Source: Chloroflexi bacterium 13_1_40CM_68_21
GTDB lineage: Bacteria > Chloroflexota > Limnocylindria > P2-11E
Direction of reading: 5' to 3'
Assembly: GCA_001917735.1 (NCBI GenBank)
Contig: MNEO01000079.1
Location: 1-12,290, forward strand
DNA: 12,290 nt
In this document: piece by piece, positions 6,681-12,290 of the stretch
Layout: each line of letters begins with the position of its first letter
Numbering within the stretch: the first letter of the stretch is position 1
Position numbers and translations under genes: made by a program
The notes under the pieces: model-generated
The model's input: the letters and a program-made list of their open reading frames with translations, nothing else
Told to the model about the DNA's origin: nothing
Databases searched by the model: none

Positions 6681-6815
6681 CGGTCGCCAAATCTACAGCG
6701 GCCCGAGTGGCCAGGATGAATACTGGTCTCGGGGAGGCGGACAGGGTTGATATCGAGAAGCACTCCGCCACCGGAAGATTCCCGCATCACAGATCTGCCC
6801 AAGAAGGAGACTGCA

Positions 6816-7682
6816 ATGGATCAGCAGAAGCCCGACACGATCCTTTTCATACACGGCCTGTACCTGACACCGCGGAGCTGGGACCCCTGGATGAAGCGCT
6901 TCCAGGCGCGCGGCTATCGGGTCGTGGCCCCGGCATGGCCGGGCCTCGAGGTCGAGGTCGAGGCGCTGCGGCGCGACCCATCGCCGATCGCGCGTCAGAG
7001 CGTCCCCGAGATCCTCGCCCATTACGAGAAGATCATTCGCGGGCTCGCGAGGCCGCCCATTCTCATCGGTCACTCATTTGGCGGTGCGTTCACGCAGGTC
7101 CTGCTCGGCCGAGGTCTTGGAGCCGCCGGGGTCGTGCTCGAATCAGGGACCGTACGCGGCATCCCGGACCTTCCTTTCTCGACCCTGAAGTCGAGCTTTC
7201 CGCTGCTGCGCAACCCGTTGAGCCGCCGCAAGGCGATCGCGCTCACACCCGAGCAGTTCAACTACGGATTCACGAACACGTTTCCCAAGCCGGAAGCCCG
7301 TCGCGCGTATGAGCAGTACGCGATCCCAGGCTCACGGAACGTGCTCCTCACCGGAGCCTTCGCGAACATCAATCCGAATTCCCCGCTGCGCGTCGACTTT
7401 CGTAATGACAAGCGAGCCCCACTCCTATTTATCGCCGGCGGCGCGGACCACGTGATCCCCGCGTCGGTGGTCCGCCACATGGCGCAGAAGTACGCGCGAT
7501 CGACGGCGATCACCGCGCTCAGGGAATACCCGGGCCGCTCGCACTTCACGATGATCCAAGCGGGTTGGGAGGAGCTCGCCGACTACGCTTTGTCCTGGGC
7601 CGTCGAGCTCGCATCCGTTCCGGCGACAACGCCGGTGCCCGACGCGATCGAGGAGAAGGTTCCGGAGGTCTCGCCACTTTGA
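6816..7682 (+). CDS. Alpha/beta-fold hydrolase
   Basis: Soluble 288-residue hydrolase of the alpha/beta superfamily. Visible elements are the oxyanion-side FIHGLYL (11-17), the nucleophile elbow GHSFGG with Ser87, an acid in AGGADHVIP (Asp211), and a histidine in GRSHFTM (His243), giving a complete Ser-Asp-His triad in the expected order and spacing. A cap of about 80 residues (about 120-200) lies between strands 6 and 7. No signal peptide is seen. The ATG at 6816 is preceded by AAGGAGA about seven bases upstream; an in-frame upstream ATG at 6747 lacks a ribosome site and adds 23 residues of no family character. The TGA overlaps the TTG start of the lipoprotein gene. It heads a plus-strand operon divergent from the mannitol regulator. 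The substrate cannot be told from sequence; esterase, lipase or C-C hydrolase are possible. Confidence 0.88.
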   Translation: MDQQKPDTILFIHGLYLTPRSWDPWMKRFQARGYRVVAPAWPGLEVEVEALRRDPSPIARQSVPEILAHYEKIIRGLARPPILIGHSFGGAFTQVLLGRGLGAAGVVLESGTVRGIPDLPFSTLKSSFPLLRNPLSRRKAIALTPEQFNYGFTNTFPKPEARRAYEQYAIPGSRNVLLTGAFANINPNSPLRVDFRNDKRAPLLFIAGGADHVIPASVVRHMAQKYARSTAITALREYPGRSHFTMIQAGWEELADYALSWAVELASVPATTPVPDAIEEKVPEVSPL

Positions 7683-8731
7683 CAACCGCGAGGATCGGCG
7701 CAGCAATCACCACCCTTGTCGCTGCTCTCACGATCGCGTGCGGCGCTGCGCCGGGGGCGGGCGGTGTTGCCAGCCCCACGCCGACTGCGTCGCCGGCCCC
7801 AACCGCGGTCACACAGCCGAGCGCCTCTCCATCCATCGCGCCGGTGAGCGCGTACCTCGATGACCGCAGCAGCGCCGAGCAGGTCGTCCGCTCTTACTAC
7901 GACGCCGTCGGCCGCCACCAGTACCTGCGCGCGTATGGCTACTGGGAGCCGAGCACGACACTGCCAAGCTTCGAGGTCTTCGAAAAGGGCTTTGCCGACA
8001 CCACCTCCGTCCAGGTCGAGCTCGGCACCGTCGGCGGTAGCCCTGGCGCAGGCCAGCTGTACTGGAGCGTTCCCGCCGTGGTGTTGGCGACGACGACCGC
8101 CGGCGCGCAGAGCTTCGTCGGCTGCTACACGTTGCACCTCGCCCGGCCGGAGATCCAGACCGAGCCGCCCTTCAAGCCGATGGCGATCCAGATGGGACAG
8201 GTCTCCATCGTCGCGAGCGCCGCAGCGGCGCGCAGCGCGCTCGCCGGGGTCTGCGGAGGCGCGAACAGCAATCCCTTACCGTGGGGCGCGCCCGGGACCG
8301 GCATCGACGCGACGCGTTACATCGACGACCGCAGCGCTGGTGAGGAGCTGATCCGCTCCTATTACAACGCTGTCAACCGGAAGGAATACTCGCGTGCCTA
8401 CGGATACTGGGAAGCCGGTGCGCCACAGCTTTCAGCGTTCGCCCCCTTCGCGGCCGGGTACGCGAACACCAAGGCGGTCGCGCTCTCGACGAAGCCAGGG
8501 ACGAGCGACGCTGGCGCGGGCCAGACCTATTACCGCGTGCCCGCTGTCGTGACCGCATCCAACGCCGATGGCAGCACGACCATCTTCGCGGGCTGCTATA
8601 CGCTGCACCTCGGAAGTCCGAACGCGCAAGCGACGCCACCGTTCAGGCCGCTCGCCATCCAGTCGGCACGGATAGCCCAGGCCGCAAGCGGTTCCAGCGT
8701 GAGCGATCTCTTGAGCTCGGCGTGCCCGTGA
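7679..8731 (+). CDS. Putative lipoprotein with two tandem NTF2-like domains
   Basis: Predicted exported lipoprotein of 350 residues. A hydrophobic signal segment (about 5-20) ends in LTIAC, with Cys21 the likely lipidated residue, followed by a Ser/Pro/Thr/Ala-rich linker (22-57). Two similar domains follow (59-192 and 214-349). Each starts with a Y-x-DDRS-x2-E segment and RSYY(D/N)AV, then RAYGYW, an AGQ-x-Y-x(2)-VPAVV strand, GCYTLHL, PPF(K/R)P(L/M)AIQ, and a terminal cysteine. The YYDAV...RAYGYW pattern suggests an NTF2/SnoaL-like fold, an inference. Cys149-Cys192 and Cys306-Cys349 are both exactly 43 residues apart, suggesting one disulfide per domain. The TTG start overlaps the hydrolase TGA (TTGA) with GGAGG ten bases upstream; a longer frame open from 7565 lies inside the hydrolase and would bury the signal peptide. 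Function unknown; perhaps ligand binding at the cell surface. Confidence 0.83.
   Translation: MTTARIGAAITTLVAALTIACGAAPGAGGVASPTPTASPAPTAVTQPSASPSIAPVSAYLDDRSSAEQVVRSYYDAVGRHQYLRAYGYWEPSTTLPSFEVFEKGFADTTSVQVELGTVGGSPGAGQLYWSVPAVVLATTTAGAQSFVGCYTLHLARPEIQTEPPFKPMAIQMGQVSIVASAAAARSALAGVCGGANSNPLPWGAPGTGIDATRYIDDRSAGEELIRSYYNAVNRKEYSRAYGYWEAGAPQLSAFAPFAAGYANTKAVALSTKPGTSDAGAGQTYYRVPAVVTASNADGSTTIFAGCYTLHLGSPNAQATPPFRPLAIQSARIAQAASGSSVSDLLSSACP
7853..8725 (+). repeat. Internal domain duplication of the lipoprotein gene
   Basis: The segments 7853-8254 and 8318-8725 encode the two copies of one domain (134 and 136 residues), separated by a 21-residue Gly/Pro/Asn-rich linker. Matched blocks occur in the same order in both copies, including RSYY, RAYGYWE, GCYTLHL and PPF(K/R)P. 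The nucleotide sequences have clearly diverged, so this is an old intragenic duplication and not an assembly artefact. Confidence 0.85.
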
Positions 8732-9738
8732 CGCAACAGCTGAGACTGCGGCAAGAGGACATGCCTTCGGGGGACCGTGGCCGAGAGCTGTGGCCGCCGC
8801 TCCCATACGTCGACTGGAAGGACACCCTGTACGCGGTCCACAGATGGACTCAGGTCGTCGGAAAGATGCGTTTGGCCCTGACTCCTCTGGTGAACCATTG
8901 GTGGAACTCGACGCTCGTTGTGACGCCGCGGGGACTGACGACCCTGATGATCCCCAGCGGGGACGACGCGTTCCAGATCGACTTCGACTTCGTCGACCAT
9001 GAGCTCGTCGTCGTCACGAGCCGCGGTGGCCGCTCGGCGATCCCGCTGCTTCCGATGTCTGTCGCGCAGTTCTACCGCCAGGTGCTCGAGCTTCTCGCTC
9101 GGCTCGGCGTGCCCGACCCTGGCATCTTGCCGGTCCCTGTCGAGGTCGCGACCGCGATCCCATTCATGGACGACCTCGAGGTCCGCCCCTATGACCGCGA
9201 GAAGGTGCGGCGATTTCAGGACGTCCTGATCAGGACGCAGTTCGTGTTTGATCGCTTTCGCGCGGACTTCCTCGGCAAGGCCAGCCCGCCCCAGTTCTTC
9301 TGGGGCGGATTCGATCTCGCGAGCGCGCGCTTCTCCGGACGACGTGGGCCCGCGTACGCGGGTGGGAGCGCGCCGAACGTGCATATCCACGTGATGCACG
9401 AGGCTTATTCCCACGAGCTGATCGCCGCGGGTTTCTGGCTGGGCAGTGACGACACGCCGCGGCCCGAGTTCTATTCCTACGCGATGCCGGCACCGCCTGG
9501 TCTCGCCGAGGCCACGATCGGGCCCGAGTCGGCGGGATGGGTGGCCGCGCGCGGAGAGTTCATCCTGCCGTACGACGCCATGCGAACGGCGGCGGATCCC
9601 GCGGCCACGCTCCTGACCTTTCTGCAGAGCACCTATGACGTGGCCGCGGACCTGGGTGCCTGGGACCGGCCACTGCTCGAGGAGCGTCCGCGCTGCGACT
9701 GCGTTCGCTTGCCCTCGTCGTCCCACGCGGACGGCTGA
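8728..9738 (+). CDS. DUF5996 family protein
   Basis: Predicted soluble protein of 336 residues that matches the DUF5996 family from memory. The diagnostic blocks are LWPPLPYVDWKDTLYAVHRW (21-40), TQVVGKMRLAL with VNHWWN (41-60), FQIDFDFVDHEL (82-93), FLGKASPPQFFWGGFDLA (181-198), RFSGRRGP (201-208), EAYSHE..AAGFW (225-237) and LLTFLQSTYDVAADLGAWDR (295-314). The biochemical function of the family is not known to me; the conserved His/Trp/Glu residues could form a metal or ligand site, which is speculation. The GTG at 8728 overlaps the lipoprotein TGA as GTGA and is preferred for coupling. An internal ATG at 8761, closer to the first conserved block, is a credible alternative. The C-terminus has a Cys-x-Cys and a Ser-rich tail outside the conserved core. 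Confidence 0.86.
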   Translation: MTQQLRLRQEDMPSGDRGRELWPPLPYVDWKDTLYAVHRWTQVVGKMRLALTPLVNHWWNSTLVVTPRGLTTLMIPSGDDAFQIDFDFVDHELVVVTSRGGRSAIPLLPMSVAQFYRQVLELLARLGVPDPGILPVPVEVATAIPFMDDLEVRPYDREKVRRFQDVLIRTQFVFDRFRADFLGKASPPQFFWGGFDLASARFSGRRGPAYAGGSAPNVHIHVMHEAYSHELIAAGFWLGSDDTPRPEFYSYAMPAPPGLAEATIGPESAGWVAARGEFILPYDAMRTAADPAATLLTFLQSTYDVAADLGAWDRPLLEERPRCDCVRLPSSSHADG

Positions 9739-9760
9739 CCGCGAAGCACAGGAGGACCAG

Positions 9761-10195
9761 ATGTATCGCTGGATCGTCTTCATCCACATCGCCAGCGTGC
9801 TCGGCCTGCTCCTCGTCCACCCGGTGACGGTCGCGTTCCATCTGAAAGAGGAGCGGAACGACACGCGCATCCGCGAGCTGCTCGAAGTCTCTGAGGCAGC
9901 GAGCACCCTCCGGTGGGTCTTCTTCTGGCTGACATTGGCGACCGGGGTGATCCTCGGCTTCGTGGGTTCGTGGTGGGGCACCGCTTGGATCTGGGGAGCG
10001 CTTGTGCTCTTTGTCGCGATCGGAGCTGTGATGAACCTCTACGGTGGCCGCACCATCGATCGCATCGCTGACACGCGCGACGATGCCGAGATGGAGCGCC
10101 TGCTCACGCGATTCCGCCCGGGGATCCTGGCGGTGACCGGCGCGGGCGGTCTTCTCCTCATCCTCTATCTCATGCTCTTCAAGCCCACCCTCTAA
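9761..10195 (+). CDS. Small four-helix membrane protein, DUF2269-like
   Basis: Integral membrane protein of 144 residues with four predicted helices (about 3-25, 51-70, 75-94 and 119-140). Loops carry His9 and His20 in the first helix region, an Arg/Glu-rich segment (29-45) and a basic/acidic segment before the last helix (100-118). The size, the opening MYRWIVFIHIASVL and the helix layout resemble DUF2269-type proteins, whose role is not established. AGGAGG lies five bases before the ATG at 9761, the clearest ribosome site in the window; upstream in-frame sequence belongs to the DUF5996 gene. It sits 22 bases after DUF5996 and ends 18 bases from the convergent sigma gene, so it is the last gene of the plus-strand operon. 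Family assignment is by eye; membrane topology is the firmer claim. Confidence 0.78.
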   Translation: MYRWIVFIHIASVLGLLLVHPVTVAFHLKEERNDTRIRELLEVSEAASTLRWVFFWLTLATGVILGFVGSWWGTAWIWGALVLFVAIGAVMNLYGGRTIDRIADTRDDAEMERLLTRFRPGILAVTGAGGLLLILYLMLFKPTL

Positions 10196-10213
10196 CTGCG
10201 ATCGGCGGCCCGG

Positions 10214-11089
10214 TCAGCCCTTGAGGACCACGAGGTCGAGCTGGCGGAGACGCTCGGGGTCGGCGACGAGCTCGATTCCGACGATCTTGCCGCGCGTGAT
10301 CTTGAACTCAAATACGACACGCGGCCGTCCGCCCTGAGCCCACACGAGCCCCGCCGCTCCGTTCACGAGTGCGGGCCGCGCGGCTCGGGCGCGCCCCGCG
10401 AACGTGCGGGCCACGGCCTCCGGCCCGCGGACCTCCTCCTGTGCGCCCGTCTGAACGGCTGCGCGGTCGGCGCGGAGCACGACGTCTGGGTCGAGCACCG
10501 CGAGAAGCGCGTCGAAGTCGCCGCCGCGCGAGGCGGCAAGGAAGGCGTCGACAACTTTCCGTTGGCGCGCAAGGTCGGGTTCGGTAACCATGGCCGCTCC
10601 CTGGACTCGGCGGCGCGCGCGGCTCGCGAGCTGCCGTGCCGCGGTCGGTGACCGTCCCACGATCGGAGCGATCTCGTCGAAGGGCAGATCGAACATGTCG
10701 TGCAGCACGAATGCGACTCGCTCCGCGGGAGCCAGCGTTTCGAGCACCACGAGCAACGCGAGACCGATGGAGTCGGCCAGGAGGGCTTCATGCTCTGGGT
10801 CGATCGGGTCCTCGCGGGCCGCGAGCGGCTCGGGCACGCGCGCGTCGAAGGGTTCTTCGCGACGCGACTTGCGCGAGCGCAGCATGTCGAGGCACACGCG
10901 CGCCACGACCGTCGTGAGCCATCCCCCCAGGTTCTCGACGCCGCTTGTGCCGGAGCGGCTTAGCCGTAGCCAGGCTTCCTGGACCGCGTCCTCGGCATCG
11001 GTCGGCGAGCCCAGCATCCGGTAGGCAACCTTCCGCAGGTGGCTCCGGTTGGCCTCGAACCGCTCTGCCAGCAATTCATGCTCGTTCAT
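10214..11089 (-). CDS. sigJ: ECF41/SigJ-type sigma factor with C-terminal SnoaL-like domain
   Basis: Cytoplasmic extracytoplasmic-function sigma factor of 291 residues. Sigma region 2 spans about 10-75 (MLGSPTDAEDAVQEAWLRL, GWLTTVVARVCLDMLRSR). Region 4 spans about 108-163 (LAPAERVAFVLHDMF, FDEIAPIVGRSPTAARQLASRARRRV), a sequence typical of ECF41. An NTF2/SnoaL-like domain (about 174-286) follows; in ECF41 this fused domain regulates activity in place of a separate anti-sigma factor. The linker has RVPEPL (84-89) where ECF41 usually has WLPEPL. The DGGGK motif is replaced by a divergent ADRAAV segment (207-212), and NPDKL by ADPERL (276-281). The ATG start at 11089 has only a weak GAAAG upstream. 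An exact ECF41 promoter pattern lies just upstream, implying positive autoregulation. No carboxymuconolactone decarboxylase-like or oxidoreductase partner, usual beside ECF41 genes, is seen. Confidence 0.92.
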   Translation of the reverse strand: MNEHELLAERFEANRSHLRKVAYRMLGSPTDAEDAVQEAWLRLSRSGTSGVENLGGWLTTVVARVCLDMLRSRKSRREEPFDARVPEPLAAREDPIDPEHEALLADSIGLALLVVLETLAPAERVAFVLHDMFDLPFDEIAPIVGRSPTAARQLASRARRRVQGAAMVTEPDLARQRKVVDAFLAASRGGDFDALLAVLDPDVVLRADRAAVQTGAQEEVRGPEAVARTFAGRARAARPALVNGAAGLVWAQGGRPRVVFEFKITRGKIVGIELVADPERLRQLDLVVLKG

Positions 11090-11090
11090 C

Positions 11091-11117
11091 GGTCACACTT
11101 TCTCGTCGCGTTCCGTC
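11091..11117 (+). promoter_or_regulatory. Candidate ECF41-dependent promoter reading toward the AlkZ-like gene
   Basis: GGTCACA (11091-11097) and CGTC (11114-11117) are separated by exactly 16 bases, matching the recalled ECF41 pattern TGTCACA-N16-CGTC except for the first base. Initiation would be near 11124, leaving a leader of about 105 bases before the ATG at 11231. The element mirrors the leftward promoter about the axis 11121.5. Confidence 0.5.
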
Positions 11118-11125
11118 ACAGCAGT

Positions 11126-11152
11126 GACGAACGAAACCGGGCCGGTGTGACA
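11126..11152 (-). promoter_or_regulatory. ECF41-type autoregulatory promoter of the sigma gene
   Basis: On the minus strand TGTCACA (11152-11146) is followed after exactly 16 bases by CGTC (11129-11126). This is identical to the promoter pattern I recall for ECF41 sigma factors. It reads directly into the sigma gene, whose ATG is 37 bases downstream of the -10. Initiation is expected near 11119. Exact agreement in both boxes and the spacer, in front of a gene of the matching family, makes the assignment strong. Confidence 0.8.
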
Positions 11153-11230
11153 GGCAGTCTCGACCAAGGAGAACTCCCTGCGGAGGGATCTGACCAGAGG
11201 CGGATCTCTTGATCGCCGTACGCTCGTTGA

Positions 11231-12290
11231 ATGACGGTTCGGGTCACCTGGAAGCAAGCGCTCGCGTGGCGCATGGAACGGCAGTTGCTCGCTCCGGTCG
11301 GTCGGCTGCCGGTCGCCGGAGTGGTCCGCCGACTGTGTGGCATCCAGACGCAGGTCGCCTCCTCCGCCGAGCTCGCGGTCCGGGTCCGGCGCGAGTCGTC
11401 GCGAGCGGGCGAGGTGGCCCGCGCCCTCTCCGAGGGCCGAATCATCAAGACCTGGGCGATGCGGGGCACGCTCCACCTGATCACTCCCGAGGAAGGCGGA
11501 GCTTTCCTTTCGTTGATCGCAGCAGGGCGATCGTGGGAGCTGCCGAGCTGGGAGCGCTACTTCGGGATGACCCCGGAGCACTGGGTCGCGCTTCGCCGCA
11601 CGGTCCGCGAGGCACTGGACGGCACGCCTCTCACCCGCGAAGAGCTGATCGCCGCGGTCACCGCACGGCGCCGCCTCGGTCACGTCGGCGATGCCCTTCG
11701 CTCGGGCTGGGGGACCCTCTTGAAGCCGCTCGCATGGCAGGGCGACCTCTGCTTCGGAGCGAACCGCGGCAACCGCGTGACCTTCATGCGCCCGGACGTC
11801 GCGAGCTCTCGCTGGGCCGGCATTCCTGACCCGGACGCCGCCGCGCCGGTCGCGATCGTCGCGTACCTCGGCGCGTACGGGCCCGCGACGATCCAGAACT
11901 TCCGCAACTGGCTGTCGCGCGGCAGGGTGAGCGCGCGACAGATTCGTACGTGGTTCGGCGCTCTCGGCGACCGGCTTGCCGAGGCGAATGTGGACGGCGA
12001 ACGCGCGTATGTGCTGGCCGAGGATCTCGACGAGCTGGCCTCGACGCGACCGACCACGGCCGTCAGGCTGCTGCCCGGTTTCGACCAGTACCTGCTCGGG
12101 GTCGGCACCGAGGATCACCACATCGTCCCGGCCAAGCGACGGTCGGCCGTGAGCAGACAGAGCGGTTGGATCTCACCGGTTGTGGTCGCGGGTGGCGTGG
12201 TGTGTGGCACCTGGGCGCTCGACGAAGCTTGGGCGCGCGTGGCCTGGTTCAGGGATGCCGGAAGGCCGCCGCGGAACGCCCTGGCGGCGG
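11231..12290 (+). CDS. Winged-helix DNA-binding domain protein, AlkZ-like DNA glycosylase family, partial
   Basis: 353 residues are visible and the C-terminus runs off the right edge; family members are about 350-400 residues, so little is missing. Conserved blocks of the HTH_42/AlkZ family are GIQTQVASSAELAVRVR (37-53), IKTWAMRGTLHLITPEE (72-88), an internal winged-helix stretch (about 205-245, YLGAYGPATIQNFRNWL), LLPGFDQYLLG (280-290) and FRDAGRPPRNAL (340-351). AlkZ-type members excise bulky alkylated or crosslinked bases. The Gln39-Thr40-Gln41 triplet falls where AlkZ proteins carry their catalytic Gln-x-Gln, though activity is not proven by sequence. The ATG at 11231 directly follows an in-frame TGA (11228-11230), so no longer form is possible. 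No good ribosome site is visible. It is divergent from the sigma gene and preceded by a candidate ECF41 promoter. Confidence 0.82.
   Translation, partial: MTVRVTWKQALAWRMERQLLAPVGRLPVAGVVRRLCGIQTQVASSAELAVRVRRESSRAGEVARALSEGRIIKTWAMRGTLHLITPEEGGAFLSLIAAGRSWELPSWERYFGMTPEHWVALRRTVREALDGTPLTREELIAAVTARRRLGHVGDALRSGWGTLLKPLAWQGDLCFGANRGNRVTFMRPDVASSRWAGIPDPDAAAPVAIVAYLGAYGPATIQNFRNWLSRGRVSARQIRTWFGALGDRLAEANVDGERAYVLAEDLDELASTRPTTAVRLLPGFDQYLLGVGTEDHHIVPAKRRSAVSRQSGWISPVVVAGGVVCGTWALDEAWARVAWFRDAGRPPRNALAA

Noticed and set aside
6747..6815. N-terminal extension of the hydrolase from the upstream ATG at 6747.
   Set aside because: No ribosome site precedes it, the extra 23 residues have no family character, and the ATG at 6816 has AAGGAG at good spacing.
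6946..6963. Short GAGGTC repeat in the hydrolase gene.
   Set aside because: It only encodes an alternating Glu-Val stretch inside a conserved protein, with no sign of a functional DNA repeat.
8596..9981. Long minus-strand open frame of 461 codons opposite the lipoprotein, DUF5996 and DUF2269 genes.
   Set aside because: It spans three well-supported plus-strand genes, is Arg-rich and shows no family motif; GC-rich antisense frames are often open.
11175..11188. Small hairpin TCCCT-gcgg-AGGGA in the leader of the AlkZ-like gene.
   Set aside because: Only five base pairs in GC-rich DNA; expected by chance and not placed over the start codon.
11093..12121. Minus-strand open frame of 342 codons opposite the AlkZ-like gene.
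   Set aside because: The opposite strand carries clear family blocks, and this frame crosses the promoter region with Arg/Ala-rich low-complexity sequence.

Overview
The window is GC-rich, densely coded, and uses many GTG and TTG starts with 4-base stop/start overlaps. The gene content (mannitol PTS with an MtlR-type PRD regulator, an ECF41 sigma factor, DUF5996, an AlkZ-like winged-helix protein) fits a GC-rich soil or aquatic bacterium of the Chloroflexota or Actinomycetota. This assignment comes from gene content and codon style only and is tentative.

Positions 1-6680 (minus strand) form one sugar-alcohol module. In transcription order it holds an MtlR-like activator (6680-5148), a 100-base control region with a perfect 10-bp inverted repeat, the mannitol EIIC (5047-3965), an intercistronic hairpin, a separate EIIB (3894-3562), an EIIA-HPr fusion (3565-2828), an unrecognised 99-residue protein (2826-2527), an unusually long zinc-type dehydrogenase (2530-800) and a PfkB/FruK-type kinase (from 803, running off the left edge). 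Most junctions overlap by 4 bases, so this is very likely one translationally coupled operon. The PTS part carries all expected phospho-residues (EIIB Cys16, EIIA His64, HPr His173). No classical MtlD lies in the window. The medium-chain dehydrogenase plus a 1-phosphofructokinase-type kinase suggest an alternative route from mannitol 1-phosphate, possibly through fructose 1-phosphate.

Positions 6816-10195 (plus strand) hold a second, compact operon of weakly characterised genes: an alpha/beta hydrolase, a lipoprotein made of two copies of one domain, a DUF5996 protein and a four-helix DUF2269-like membrane protein.

Positions 10214-12290 hold an ECF41/SigJ-type sigma factor (minus) divergent from an AlkZ-like winged-helix protein (plus, cut by the right edge). 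The 141 bases between them contain an exact copy of the ECF41 promoter pattern as I recall it (TGTCACA-N16-CGTC), reading into the sigma gene. A near-exact copy reads the other way, and the two share one exact symmetry axis. This is the strongest regulatory signal in the window and implies autoregulation plus control of the glycosylase-like gene. No gene-free stretch exceeds 300 bases, and I saw no rRNA, tRNA, CRISPR array or mobile element.
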